Counted from the first letter of the stretch, positions 18,269 to 27,531 are shown. The stretch is 64,000 bases of DNA from Desmospora profundinema (GCF_031454155.1 NZ_JAVDQG010000002.1:186001-250000); one strand, 5' to 3'. The notes: generated from the sequence alone by a model not told the origin. Translations and numbers: made by a program.

Positions 18269-18327
18269 AACCAAGTATAAAAACCAAACCGCGTCATCAT
18301 GATCTATTGTAATGGGAATCTCCTCAT

Positions 18328-18347
18328 TTGCGCAACCGGTTGCACAA
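18328..18347. promoter_or_regulatory. Palindromic LacI/MalR-type operator upstream of GH15 gene
   Basis: TTGCGCAACCGGTTGCACAA contains the perfect palindrome GCAACCGGTTGC (18332-18343). It lies between the GH13 stop and the GH15 start and matches the malE operator in both arms, so the GH15 gene probably has its own regulated promoter. Confidence 0.7.
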
Positions 18348-18385
18348 AATCGGGCAATTAAAGATAAACCAGCCTCTCCAATCTT

Positions 18386-20140
18386 CTAGTCCTGGGTGAA
18401 AATGGCGCTCTCACCTGGAGACAAAGTGAATCGAATCCGCCTTTTTTTCACTTGGATACGGGAATCGCTTAACCGTTCCCGCACATGTGTGCCGTCTTCC
18501 CAATCGGGTGCCTCCAGGATCAATCGACGGCGGCGGATTCCGTTATTGAGCACCACTCCGACCGTCTCCATCCCTTGTCGGCGCAGGAAGCCGTATATGC
18601 CCTTATCCGGTTCCACTACCCACGTGCGAATCTGCCCGCGGCGCAAAGGGGCCAGCTCCCGCCGCAGACTGAGCAGCATCCGATGCCATTCCCACAGATC
18701 CCGATCCTGATCGACGGGATCCCATGCCATCGGACGGCGGCAGTCGGGGTCGGGGCCTCCTTCCATGCCCACCTCGTCCCCGTAATAGATCATGGGAATT
18801 CCCCAATACGTCAGCTGAAACAGCACCGCCATCCGCATCCGCCGCCGGTCGCCTCCGCACAAGGTGAGGAATCGCTCGGTGTCGTGGGAGCCCAACAGAT
18901 TAAACATGGCGGCATTCGCCTGGTCCGGATAGCGCATGCGAGCTGCCGCCAGCCGGGCGTCAAAGGTTTTGGCATCGATGGATCGTTCCGCAAAAAAAGC
19001 GCAGACCGCTTCTCGAAACAAATAATTCATCACCGAGTCAAACTGGTCCCCCCGCAGCCAGGGGCCCGCATCGTGCCAAACTTCGCCGACGATGAGCGCT
19101 TCGGGGTGGATGGCGCGCACCCGCTGACGGAATGCCCGCCAAAAAGCGAAATCCACCTCGTTGGCCACATCCAGCCGCCAACCGTCGATCCCCGCCTCCC
19201 GGGTCCAATACTCCGCCACCTTCAACAGGTATTCCCGCACCGCCGGCCGGTGGGTCATCAGTTTGGGCATGTCGGCCACGCCATTGGCAAAGGTTTCATA
19301 GTTGGGCTCAGGCTTTGTCGCAACAGGAAAGGAATCGATCCGAAACCAATCCCGATACGGAGAGTCCTCTCCCTTTTCCAACACATCCCGATAAGCGAAA
19401 AAACCGGCACCGGAATGGTTGAACACCGCGTCAAAAATCACCCGGATCCCGTGGGCATGAGCGGTATGAACCATCTCCTTCACCGTCTCTAACTCTCCAA
19501 AATGGGGATCCACCTGATAGTAGTCGTCCGTATTGTACTTATGGTTGGACGGGGATAAAAAGATCGGAGTCAGATAAATGGCGGTGATCCCCAGATCACG
19601 AAGATACGGCATCTTTTGGATGACGCCGGCCAAATCGCCGCCGTAGAAACTGTCCGGCTTCGGCCGGGATGCCGGATTCCATGGCAGGGTTCCTTCCGGA
19701 TCGTTATCGGGATCTCCATTGGCAAAGCGCTCGGGAAAAATTTGATAAACCACGGCGTCCTGAGCCCACTCAGGCACATCGAACCGATCGCCGTCGCAGA
19801 TATAGGCAAACTGAAACGCCCCGGCATCCGAACGCTTTTCCACCACCGCCTTTTCTCCGTACCACCAGCGTTTTCCGCCCTTCTCCAGCCAAAAAACATA
19901 ACGCACGCGCCGGGTTTCGGTGGGAATGACTCCCTCCCACCAATCAAAGCGCCCGTCACAAGCTACCTTTTCCAACGTCATCGGCTGATCCTGCTCTTCC
20001 GGCTGGTACCGGTCTCCGTGAAACAGCCCGACCGCTTCCGCATCCCCTTTCTTGACGCGGATTCGCACTTTCAGGGAGCTTACGTCCAGAGGATGGGCCA
20101 TCGCCCCCTCCGGGCGGTGTTCAATCGCTTCCAACAACAT
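18386..20140 (-). CDS. GH13 neopullulanase / cyclomaltodextrinase-type amylase
   Basis: The 584-residue protein has the N-domain of the GH13_20 subfamily: it begins LLEAIEHRPEGAMAHPLD, as in cyclomaltodextrinases and maltogenic amylases. The catalytic barrel has VIFDAVFNHSGAG, the nucleophile Asp in GIDGWRLDVANEV, the acid/base Glu in LIVGEVWHD and the third carboxylate in LLGSHDTERF. No signal peptide is present, so it would cut imported cyclodextrins, pullulan fragments or maltodextrins in the cytoplasm. It lies 20 bases after malG in the same operon and shares its promoter before malE. The start at 20140 is supported by family N-termini, although ATG 20101 has a good ribosome site. Confidence 0.9.
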   Translation of the reverse strand: MLLEAIEHRPEGAMAHPLDVSSLKVRIRVKKGDAEAVGLFHGDRYQPEEQDQPMTLEKVACDGRFDWWEGVIPTETRRVRYVFWLEKGGKRWWYGEKAVVEKRSDAGAFQFAYICDGDRFDVPEWAQDAVVYQIFPERFANGDPDNDPEGTLPWNPASRPKPDSFYGGDLAGVIQKMPYLRDLGITAIYLTPIFLSPSNHKYNTDDYYQVDPHFGELETVKEMVHTAHAHGIRVIFDAVFNHSGAGFFAYRDVLEKGEDSPYRDWFRIDSFPVATKPEPNYETFANGVADMPKLMTHRPAVREYLLKVAEYWTREAGIDGWRLDVANEVDFAFWRAFRQRVRAIHPEALIVGEVWHDAGPWLRGDQFDSVMNYLFREAVCAFFAERSIDAKTFDARLAAARMRYPDQANAAMFNLLGSHDTERFLTLCGGDRRRMRMAVLFQLTYWGIPMIYYGDEVGMEGGPDPDCRRPMAWDPVDQDRDLWEWHRMLLSLRRELAPLRRGQIRTWVVEPDKGIYGFLRRQGMETVGVVLNNGIRRRRLILEAPDWEDGTHVRERLSDSRIQVKKRRIRFTLSPGESAIFTQD

Positions 20141-20160
20141 GGATGAATAACGCCCCTTCC

Positions 20161-21003
20161 CTATCCTTTGGTTGCGCCGGAAGTTAAACCGGAGATGAAG
20201 TAGCGCTGCAATGCCAGATAAACAGCGGCGATCGGCAGGGCGACCATCACCGAGCCTGCTGCAAAACGGGTATAGTTCTGACCAAAACGGTCACGGATCA
20301 TGTCAAACAATCCCACGGCCAAGGTTTTGTTCTCCGGGCTGGTCAGCACGATTTGCGGCAACAGGAAGTCCATCATCGGAGCCATGAAATTAAACAGGAA
20401 CACCACGGCGATGATGGGCGTGCACAAGGGCAGGATAATCCGGAAGAAGACGGTCAAATGGTTGGCGCCGTCGATCCGGGCCGCCTCATCCAACCCCCGG
20501 GGAATGGTGTCCATATACCCTTTCATCAACCAAGCGTTAAAAGGAATCTGTCCACCGAGATAGATCAGAATCAAGCCCCAGTGACTGTCCAACAAACCGA
20601 CCATGTTGAGCAAGACGTAAAAGGCGACCATCGCCATCAACGAGGGAAACATTTGCAACACCAGAAAGGCCATCAGGGTGTAACGCCTCCCGATAAACTG
20701 AAAGCGGGAAAACGCATAGGCAGTGATGGAAGTCAACAGCACCGAGAAGACCGCTGTGTAAAAGGAGATTTTCAACGAGTTTTTATACCAGGTTAAATAC
20801 TGGCTGTTTGGATCCGTCAACAAATATTGATATTGGGTAAAAGAGGCCTTCTCCGGAATCAGCTGGGTGGAAAAAAGGCTCGTTCCCGGATTGAGAGAGG
20901 CCCCGATCGTCCAGACGATGGGAAACAGCGTGACCACCACCATCACCATGAGGATGGCGTAGGTCAATATCAAGCCGATATTGGATTTCATGCGGTGTGT
21001 CAT
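20161..21003 (-). CDS. Maltodextrin ABC transporter permease MalG/MdxG
   Basis: The 280-residue inner-membrane permease has six predicted helices. The binding-protein-dependent transport signature is DEAARIDGANHLTVFFRIIL (the EAA loop that docks the ATPase), and the C-terminus is the short form ending ISGLTSGATKG typical of MalG. Its start overlaps the malF stop by four bases (21000-21003). No ATPase gene is in the operon, so a shared MsmX-type ATPase encoded elsewhere is likely, as in Bacillus. Confidence 0.92.
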   Translation of the reverse strand: MTHRMKSNIGLILTYAILMVMVVVTLFPIVWTIGASLNPGTSLFSTQLIPEKASFTQYQYLLTDPNSQYLTWYKNSLKISFYTAVFSVLLTSITAYAFSRFQFIGRRYTLMAFLVLQMFPSLMAMVAFYVLLNMVGLLDSHWGLILIYLGGQIPFNAWLMKGYMDTIPRGLDEAARIDGANHLTVFFRIILPLCTPIIAVVFLFNFMAPMMDFLLPQIVLTSPENKTLAVGLFDMIRDRFGQNYTRFAAGSVMVALPIAAVYLALQRYFISGLTSGATKG

Positions 21004-22307
21004 TGAATCATGTCCTCCTCTTTGAAGGAACGGGTCCGGGTGAATTGATAGGCAGCCAGGCTCATCACGATGATGGCGATGATGATGGAAATAGCAGCCG
21101 CATAGTTGAACTTGGAAATATCAAACATCAACTTATACACCCAGGATATCAAAATATCACTGCCGCCCGCCGTTGACTCCGGCACGGCCGGACCTCCTTG
21201 GTTGAAGAGATAGATGACGTTAAAATTATTGAAGTTACCCGCATACTGAACGATTAAAAGCGGAGCCGTCGCGTAAAGAACCATGGGAAGCGTGATGGAG
21301 CGAAACTGATCGAAAGCGGAGGCTCCGTCCACTTCCGCCGCTTCATACATCTCCGAGGAGATGCTCTGCAATACTCCGGTGCACAACGCCATGTTAAAGG
21401 GAAAGCCCAGCCAGAACTGGATCAACAAGAGCGCCGCTTTCGTCCAGAAAGCATCCGTCAGCCAAGGGATCGCTCCGATTCCCAAGGTAGACAGCATCTG
21501 ATTGATAAACCCGAAATCATCATTGAACAGCGCCGCCCATGTGATAATAGTGATAAACGGCGGAACCGCCCAGGGCAGGATCAGAACCGTTCGGAAAAAA
21601 CGCTTTCCCCGCACCCGCTTTTGATTGATCAGCACCGCCAAAATCAACCCCAGGGCGAATTGTACCGTGGTGGCCACCAATGTCCAAACCACCGTCCAGG
21701 AAAAAACGTTCACAAACGAGTTTCTCCATAGGTCCAGTTGGAACAGAGCCGTAAAGTTGTCAACACCCACCCAGTCCACCAGCTTAGCAGGCGGCGAATG
21801 GTAGAGATCATAGTTGGTAAAGGCGATCAACATCATAAACAGAAGGGGATAAATCACCACAAACACCAGAAACAAGAACGAAGGGAATAGAATCAAATAA
21901 GGAAATCCCTTGTCCGTCACAGCTCGAAAAGAAGCCCAGATTCCCGGCGAACGCAGTCCTTGCTCCCGCAGACGTCCCACTTGATATGCATCGCGGATAT
22001 TGAGACCGTAAAACAGCAGGCCAAAAAGGATTAAGAATATTGCAATCAAGCCTTCTGCCATCAATAGGATGGAATTGTCCCGGAACGGCTTTTCTCCCAG
22101 GGTGACGATCCCCCACAATCCCATGTTGAAGATGTCATAAAAAACGACGACATATGAAAATTGCAGGATCAGGAACAGCGATCCCTTGATCCACTGACGG
22201 TTATACCATTGCCCCAATCCCATGGAGAGAACGGAAAGAAGGACTGCCGTCTTCGTTGCGTTCCATTTTCTCTTCCGAATCGTTGCGGGTTGTCTATGGG
22301 GTTCCAT
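21000..22307 (-). CDS. Maltodextrin ABC transporter permease MalF/MdxF
   Basis: The 435-residue permease has an N-terminal cytoplasmic tail followed by an extra membrane section (WIKGSLFLILQFSYVVVFYD) typical of Gram-positive MalF. The conserved permease core carries the EAA loop YEAAEVDGASAFDQFRSITL. It forms the channel with MalG. It lies 80 bases after malE and overlaps malG by four bases, so the two permeases are translated together. Substrate assignment rests on the neighbours (binding protein and two intracellular amylolytic enzymes). Confidence 0.92.
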   Translation of the reverse strand: MEPHRQPATIRKRKWNATKTAVLLSVLSMGLGQWYNRQWIKGSLFLILQFSYVVVFYDIFNMGLWGIVTLGEKPFRDNSILLMAEGLIAIFLILFGLLFYGLNIRDAYQVGRLREQGLRSPGIWASFRAVTDKGFPYLILFPSFLFLVFVVIYPLLFMMLIAFTNYDLYHSPPAKLVDWVGVDNFTALFQLDLWRNSFVNVFSWTVVWTLVATTVQFALGLILAVLINQKRVRGKRFFRTVLILPWAVPPFITIITWAALFNDDFGFINQMLSTLGIGAIPWLTDAFWTKAALLLIQFWLGFPFNMALCTGVLQSISSEMYEAAEVDGASAFDQFRSITLPMVLYATAPLLIVQYAGNFNNFNVIYLFNQGGPAVPESTAGGSDILISWVYKLMFDISKFNYAAAISIIIAIIVMSLAAYQFTRTRSFKEEDMIQ

Positions 22308-22386
22308 GATTCCGATCTCCTTTCAACGGCGGAAATCAATAGGAACGGACGGCGCGGGAGTCCATCCCTGCCGCCGCCCGAACCGG

Positions 22387-23643
22387 TTATTGTTGCTGAG
22401 CTTTAATCTTGTCGTTGATCAGCTTCACCGCGCTGTCCAGGGCTTTTTGGGGAGACTGCTTGCCTTGGGCGACAAAGGTGGCGGCATGATTCATCGGCTC
22501 CCACACCTGGTGCATTTCCGGCACGTTCGGCATGGGAACGGTGTGCTCGGATTGCTGGGCAAAGGCGGAAACGATCTTATCATCCTTAATGACCGGATCT
22601 TCCAGCAGTTCTTTTACCGGAGGGATTTCACCGGTATCTTCAAAACGCTCCTTCAGGGCATCCTTGCTGGTTAAGAATTTCATCAGCTCCGTCGCCCAGT
22701 AGGGATGCTCACTGTAAGAGGAGAGATAGAGACCTTTCACCCCGGCAAACGTGTTCGGCTGTTTTCCGTCCACCGTCGGCATGGGAACCACACCGAAGTC
22801 GACTCCCGCTGCCTGGTAATCACGAACTGCCCAGGGACCGCTGATAACCGCACCCACTTTTCCTTCCTTGAATAAGCCGTTTAGGTTATCCGCCTTCAAG
22901 TTGACCGGAATCAGTTTGGCGTCATACAATTCCTTCAGCTTTTCCATCCCTTTAACGGCGCCGTCGCTGTTCAGTCCGATATCCTCGGTGTCGGTTCCGT
23001 TGCCATCATCCTTAAAGATATATCCGCCCATCGTGTCAAACAGGAAGTAGTTAAAGTAGAAGTTTTCCCCTTCAAACAGGAATCCGTATTGTTTCTTCTT
23101 GGGGTCGGTGAAATCCTTGGCAAACGCCACTAAGTCCTCGTAGCTTTCCGGTGCTTCAGCCAGAATATCTTTGTTGTAAAACAAGGCCACATTTTCCGTT
23201 ACCCGTGGAAGGCCATAGAGTTCACCATCCACACTCATGGCTTGGATGGAGGGCTCGGTAAAGGCGGAGGTTACTTCCTCATCCACATCCAACGGCTGGA
23301 TCAGCCCCTTCAACACCGCTTCACCATTGTTATCGTGCGGCCAGGTAACCAGATCCGCTCCTTTTCCTGCGGGGCCGTCCAGGCTTAGTTTCTGCTGTTG
23401 GTCGTCCTGTTTGAATGCGACCACTTTTACCTTGATGCCGGTTTCTTCCTCAAACTTTTTGGCCATCTTTTGGGTGTGTTTCACCTGGATGTCTTCATCA
23501 TTCTCCCAGATTACCAGCTCTTCCGGCCTTTCCTCCGTACCGCCCCCGCCGGTCTCCTTGGCATCGTCCTGGGGACCGCAGGCAGTCAACACCAGTGCCA
23601 GCACCAGCGGAACAGACAACCATGCACTCCACTTCTTCTTCAT
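22387..23643 (-). CDS. Maltodextrin-binding lipoprotein MalE/MdxE
   Basis: The 418-residue lipoprotein has lipobox LTAC near residue 22, then a Gly/Glu linker and a family-1 solute-binding domain: LVIWENDEDIQVKHTQKMAK, GADLVTWPHDNNGEAVLKG and YGLPRVTENVALFYNKD match maltose/maltodextrin-binding proteins. It captures maltodextrins outside the membrane for MalFG. ATG 23643 lies about seven bases after AAGGGGGTT; a GTG one codon upstream is possible. It is first in the malE-malF-malG-GH13 operon. The promoter region has a near-perfect palindromic operator and a cre-like site. Confidence 0.93.
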   Translation of the reverse strand: MKKKWSAWLSVPLVLALVLTACGPQDDAKETGGGGTEERPEELVIWENDEDIQVKHTQKMAKKFEEETGIKVKVVAFKQDDQQQKLSLDGPAGKGADLVTWPHDNNGEAVLKGLIQPLDVDEEVTSAFTEPSIQAMSVDGELYGLPRVTENVALFYNKDILAEAPESYEDLVAFAKDFTDPKKKQYGFLFEGENFYFNYFLFDTMGGYIFKDDGNGTDTEDIGLNSDGAVKGMEKLKELYDAKLIPVNLKADNLNGLFKEGKVGAVISGPWAVRDYQAAGVDFGVVPMPTVDGKQPNTFAGVKGLYLSSYSEHPYWATELMKFLTSKDALKERFEDTGEIPPVKELLEDPVIKDDKIVSAFAQQSEHTVPMPNVPEMHQVWEPMNHAATFVAQGKQSPQKALDSAVKLINDKIKAQQQ

Positions 23644-23669
23644 CACGTTTAACCCCCTTCACATTTTTG

Positions 23670-23685
23670 GTGCAACCGTTTGCAC
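23670..23685. promoter_or_regulatory. Palindromic operator before malE (MalR-type)
   Basis: GTGCAACCGTTTGCAC is a near-perfect 16-base palindrome, 27 bases before the malE start. It shares both arms with the site at 18328. It fits a LacI-family repressor, most simply the one encoded at 9109-10134. Confidence 0.72.
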
Positions 23686-23727
23686 ACAAAGTTGAAAAAA
23701 AAGAAGAACTGCTGTTTGCAACCATTG

Positions 23728-23741
23728 AGAAAGCGTTTGCA
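23728..23741. promoter_or_regulatory. Cre-like site before malE
   Basis: AGAAAGCGTTTGCA (reverse TGCAAACGCTTTCT) fits the CcpA cre consensus at nearly all positions. It lies 85 bases upstream of malE and suggests glucose repression of the operon. Confidence 0.6.
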
Positions 23742-23969
23742 TTTTATTTCTATTCGTGATGGACTCTCTTTTTTCCTCCTGGTCTGAGAAAAAAATTCCC
23801 CTTCCTTTTCTCCATTTGTTTCCATCGGTTTCACAGCCCTTCTTTTAGAGCAACGCATTGTGGATTCCACGTGCCGGCTTGCCCGTAATCGCCCGGGTCA
23901 AACAGGTGCTTCTCTTATCGGAATGCCATACGCGTCGGCGAAATGATTGCATCTCTTGAAAAGAGGGCA

Positions 23970-24010
23970 AAAAAAGAGCATGGGGACGATCGTACCCTTG
24001 CTCTTTTTCT
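23970..24010. terminator. Bidirectional terminator
   Basis: GAGCATGGG and CCCTTGCTC form a hairpin with T-rich tails on both strands. On the minus strand it would end transcription coming from 24269-25184 after passing the repeat element. The rest of 23742-24028 shows no gene. Confidence 0.7.
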
Positions 24011-24028
24011 CACTTAATCCACCTTTTA

Positions 24029-24227
24029 TTAGGTCGTGTCTGATAACCGTAGGGCGAGATCCCCGGTTGGTATGGCTGTCTTCGTTTCGTTGCAAAAAGC
24101 GCATAGCGAGACCGGGAGCAAAGCGACCCGGGCGAGACTTGTACTCTATGAGTGCAAAGGCTCTTCGCCAGCCATACCAACCCTCCCTTTTTCTCACGGA
24201 AAAATAAATTACCAGACAGGGCTCTAA
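24029..24227. repeat. Intergenic inverted-repeat element (complete copy)
   Basis: The left end TTAGGTCGTGTCTGATAAC opposes the right end ATTACCAGACAGGGCTCTAA. The inner stem GGTTGGTATGGCTG (24065-24078) pairs perfectly with CAGCCATACCAACC (24169-24182) and is followed by CTCCCTTTTTCTC. The roughly 90-base loop holds the family core TTGCAAAAAGCGCATAGCGA. This is the clearest copy in the window. Confidence 0.85.
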
Positions 24228-24268
24228 TCATATGCTGCTCCTCTACCAACTAAACCTTACCCTCTTCA

Positions 24269-24616
24269 TCATTTCCTTTTTTTGTACAAAATCCACCGAA
24301 CTGGATCGGTTCTTTTGTCTTCAATATACAAGTCACCGGTTTTTTTATGTTCGAGAATCCTGCCATTCGCTAACGGCCCGGAATCATCTCCGGCTTTATT
24401 GCCGGTATCTTGCAAATGCGCTACTGGATGACCGTTGGTTTGAAAATAAACATCCTCTGAAATGTAAGTTTCCCCTTCGTATTCAACCATGCTCGGTGGA
24501 GGTTCTTCATAGGAATATTCCCTGTCCATTTGCTGCCATACGAAAACAATACAGGCTAGTAAAACGAACAAAATGAAAAAGGTTGCTTTTCGATTGATGA
24601 TAAACACTCCCCTCAC
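24269..24616 (-). CDS. Small membrane-anchored protein of unknown function
   Basis: The 115-residue protein has an N-terminal membrane helix (KATFFILFVLLACIVFVWQQ) and a soluble tail that begins with Pro/Glu-rich sequence, then VEYEGETYISEDVYFQTNG. The tail looks like a small beta-rich extracellular domain. The GTG at 24616 overlaps the stop of the upstream frame (GTGA, 24613-24616), implying translational coupling to the upstream membrane-protein gene. I do not recognise the family. Confidence 0.6.
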   Translation of the reverse strand: MRGVFIINRKATFFILFVLLACIVFVWQQMDREYSYEEPPPSMVEYEGETYISEDVYFQTNGHPVAHLQDTGNKAGDDSGPLANGRILEHKKTGDLYIEDKRTDPVRWILYKKRK

Positions 24617-25184
24617 TCAAAAAGAACAACAGCCCACAAAATCAAGGCTACCCCCACACCCAGCACCGTCCCCAACACGATGGCAAACAAGGTGGTCTGT
24701 TTCGTAAACCCTCGCAACCCCTCCGGGTGCTTCGATCCACTTTCCGTACATGGAAATACATGCTGACATTCACCACGACAAACAGGAACAGAAACAGGAT
24801 TGCGATTACTCTTCCGTCCCATAGAAACGAAACCGTACCAACAGGGGAGAACAGAAGCGTTTGCAACATGAAGATCAGACTGACAATCACTTGACCCGCG
24901 GCGTTGACGCGATGATATTTTCGCCATTCGGGGCCCATTTTCTCCTGTTCATAGTGAAACAGCTCTCTCATCGATGGAAACACCCATAGAGCGTTCACCG
25001 GAGCCTGCTTGACAAACCCCGTGATTCCCATGACAGCCAAGCTCCCGGCCACCAACAACATCACGGTTTCGAACGAGGGCAAAGCCCCTATCAGCAACAA
25101 ATAGGTGATAAATAACCCGAATACCATTCCATTACTGTACACAAACTGCTTTTTTCGCAGTTGTCCCAACCGTTTCGAATCCAT
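24613..25184 (-). pseudogene. Membrane protein with frameshift near its 3' end
   Basis: The start at 25184 (MDSKRLGQLRKKQF) lies five bases after AGGAGG and behind a consensus promoter. The frame encodes four predicted membrane helices up to MYFHVRKVDRS near 24735. It then loses coding character (CLPSCWGRCW) and stops near 24648. A second frame continues with KHPEGLRGFTKQTT and a good membrane helix, FAIVLGTVLGVGVALILWAV. It ends at 24613, overlapping the next gene. One frameshift near 24725-24740 would restore a single protein of about 190 residues with five helices. Whether the shift is real, programmed or a sequencing error cannot be decided here. Confidence 0.65.
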
Positions 25185-25217
25185 CGCAGCCTCCTGGTCC
25201 TGTTTAAATTCGAAATG

Positions 25218-25246
25218 ATTGTAAATTTTTTCATCTTTTCTGTCAA
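25218..25246 (-). promoter_or_regulatory. Consensus sigma-A promoter
   Basis: On the minus strand, TTGACA (25246-25241) and TACAAT (25223-25218) are separated by 17 bases. The predicted transcript starts about 30 bases before the start codon at 25184. Confidence 0.85.
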
Positions 25247-25339
25247 CCATTGGGATAGGGCCGGAAGTGCAATCGATTGGCTAGCGGCAGGGAAATCGAC
25301 CTCCGTTCCCGAATGGTTCCCCGTAAAGGAGGCGGTGCC

Positions 25340-26032
25340 ATGATCCGCGCCATTGGATTTGATTTGGACGAAACGTTGCTTTACCGCAGTGCATCTTTGC
25401 TCCGGTTTATCCGCCACCAGCACGCCGAACACCACCTCGCCCAAAAAGGGGTTTCCTTACAGGAGTGGTGCGATCGCTTCATCGAGTGGGACCGCTCCGG
25501 CTACGTCGGCAAGGATGTCGTCTATAGCCGTTTGATCGATCATTTCCATTTGAACGAATACACCGTTGATGTGCTATGGAATGAATATCGAAATCACTTT
25601 CATCGATTTTGCATCGCGATGCCCCACGCTCGCCATATCCTGCATCGGTTAAAAACAAACGAAATGCGACTCGCCCTCGTGACAAACGGTGAAACCGTCT
25701 TTCAAAAGAAAAACGCCGAGGCCTTAGGGATTCTTCCGCTTTTTGACGCAGTCTTCGTCTCCGAAGAAGAGGGCCGAAAAAAGCCGGATCCGGAGCTGTT
25801 CATCCAAGCGGCACGCCGGATGGGCGTTCCGCCTGAATTCTGCCTTTTTGTGGGAGACCATCCTGTCAACGACATCCAGGGAGCCGCAGCAGCCGGTATG
25901 CAAACGGCTTGGCTCAAAGGCCTGTCCCTGTGGCCGCAGCATCTCACCCCTCCTACCGTTACCCTGCAAAGCTTACTCGATCTCCTCCCCTTGTTGGAGA
26001 AACGGAAAAACGCTTTTGAAACAACAGCGTGA
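25340..26032 (+). CDS. HAD-superfamily hydrolase
   Basis: The 230-residue HAD phosphatase has motif I IGFDLDETLLYRS (nucleophile Asp), motif II LALVTNGETV, motif III lysine in EGRKKPDPELF and motif IV FVGDHPVNDIQGA. The helical cap follows motif I, so it belongs to the class I cap subfamily with phosphoglycolate phosphatase and YjjG-type enzymes. The substrate is a small phosphate ester that cannot be named. ATG 25340 has an excellent AAAGGAGGCGG site; the frame opens further upstream without one. It is transcribed divergently from the frameshifted membrane gene. Confidence 0.85.
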   Translation: MIRAIGFDLDETLLYRSASLLRFIRHQHAEHHLAQKGVSLQEWCDRFIEWDRSGYVGKDVVYSRLIDHFHLNEYTVDVLWNEYRNHFHRFCIAMPHARHILHRLKTNEMRLALVTNGETVFQKKNAEALGILPLFDAVFVSEEEGRKKPDPELFIQAARRMGVPPEFCLFVGDHPVNDIQGAAAAGMQTAWLKGLSLWPQHLTPPTVTLQSLLDLLPLLEKRKNAFETTA

Positions 26033-26165
26033 TGGTCGATCACGGTGTACTTTCTAAACTACACAATACTCGTCGATACTTGCTCCTCTGACTTCCGATA
26101 CGATTGAATGATCAGAAGTGATGATTCAAACGGCCAGTTAAGCAATCATATAAATCAGCCTGTAA

Positions 26166-26206
26166 GAAAAGGATATCCCGCCGTCCGACGGCATGGGATA
26201 TCCCTT
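26166..26206. terminator. Terminator between convergent HAD and MFS genes
   Basis: GGATATCCC (26171-26179) pairs with GGGATATCC (26195-26203), with an inner GCCGTC/GACGGC. On the minus strand it runs into TTTTCTT after the MFS gene. Confidence 0.8.
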
Positions 26207-26231
26207 CTTCACGGTAAATAAAACCGATTCC

Positions 26232-27389
26232 TCATATCAGCCGTTTTTCCATCCGCCTTAACCCCAGAAGAATGCAGACTCCGACCAACGTCATCACCCC
26301 GAACAGCAGATACGTCACAAAAATATCGAAGCGATCCAGAATAATTCCTCCTACCAGGGAGAAGAACCAGTTTCCCAATCCCACCCCCATCGCGGCATAC
26401 AGGGAAATGGCCGTCGCCTGCACCTCTTTGGGAGAGATGGTCCGGACGTATTCCAAAGCTGCGGGAATAAACAGTCCCACTGACATTCCTTGAGCGATGG
26501 TGCTCAAGTAGACTAGCAGCAATGACGGCTCCCACGCATACAGCAGCCAGCGCAGCCCGGAAACGCCAGCGGCAAAGATGGTTACGGTTAATAACCCCCG
26601 CTGGCGAATCCATCTTCCGGCAAACTTCATAAACGGTACTTCACTCCCCGCCGCCAGGAGAAAACCCAACCCCACCCCGGCCAAGGTGCCGCCTAAGTCC
26701 TGCACCAGCAGACCGAAATAGACGTTGTTGGCGTGAATGGGGCCAAACACCAGAAACGTCGCCAACAGGAACAAGCCGAACGGAGGCAGTTTCATTAATT
26801 GACGCAAGCCTGCCCGCAAGTCAATGTCAAACGCGATCCGTTCCTTGGGCAAGGCCAGTCCCACCCATGCGGACAGCCACAGAGAAGCGGCGAAGCCGAA
26901 AAATATAACGATCAAACCGAAGCGATCCGACAGCTCCCCCATGATAAACGCCGCCACGGCGAACCCAAGCGCCCCCCATAAGCGAAGGTTTCCATAATCG
27001 CCTCCTGTCCGATGGACAAAGTTAATGGCGATATTGTCCGAAATCGGGATGACCGACGCTTGAAAGGCTGCCAATGTCGCCGCCAGCACCAACAGCCAAA
27101 CATACTCCTCCAACACCAGATAGCCCAGGCCGAGGAGGCCGGTAACGGCGACGGTCAGGATCAGCACTTGATTGGAGCGCTGCGTGTAGTCGCAGATAAT
27201 CCCCCAAACCGGCTGGGCAAACACCATTACAATGGGACCAACGGACAAAATCGTCCCGATCTGCGTTCCCGTCAGTCCCACTTCCTCCCGGAAATAGACG
27301 CTTAATAAAGGGAAGAAACCCCCGAATCCAAAAAAGATCAAAAAGAAAAATGTACTGAATATCCAATGTTGTTTGGTATTCCGATGCAC
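26232..27389 (-). CDS. MFS transporter (PPP/YwbF-like)
   Basis: The 385-residue major-facilitator protein has twelve predicted helices. The start FSTFFFLIFFGFGGFFPLLS and the loop WGIICDYTQRSNQVLILTVA resemble the phenylpropionate permease/nucleoside-symporter-like branch (MFS_1_like; Bacillus YwbF). Conserved asparagine/aspartate positions occur in VIPISDNIAIN. Family members move sugars, nucleosides or organic acids by proton symport; the substrate is unknown. The GTG at 27389 follows GGGGGAAACC. It is a single gene with its own terminator. Confidence 0.82.
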   Translation of the reverse strand: MHRNTKQHWIFSTFFFLIFFGFGGFFPLLSVYFREEVGLTGTQIGTILSVGPIVMVFAQPVWGIICDYTQRSNQVLILTVAVTGLLGLGYLVLEEYVWLLVLAATLAAFQASVIPISDNIAINFVHRTGGDYGNLRLWGALGFAVAAFIMGELSDRFGLIVIFFGFAASLWLSAWVGLALPKERIAFDIDLRAGLRQLMKLPPFGLFLLATFLVFGPIHANNVYFGLLVQDLGGTLAGVGLGFLLAAGSEVPFMKFAGRWIRQRGLLTVTIFAAGVSGLRWLLYAWEPSLLLVYLSTIAQGMSVGLFIPAALEYVRTISPKEVQATAISLYAAMGVGLGNWFFSLVGGIILDRFDIFVTYLLFGVMTLVGVCILLGLRRMEKRLI

Positions 27390-27531
27390 TGATGGTTTCC
27401 CCCATCCCTATTCTTTCGGAGCTCGGTCATGATCTGATCGGTACCCGCCCATTGGACGATATCATTGAATCATACCCCGGTCGCTCTCCTGAATCAATGA
27501 CGAAAATGGATACTTCTTCACACTATCACAC

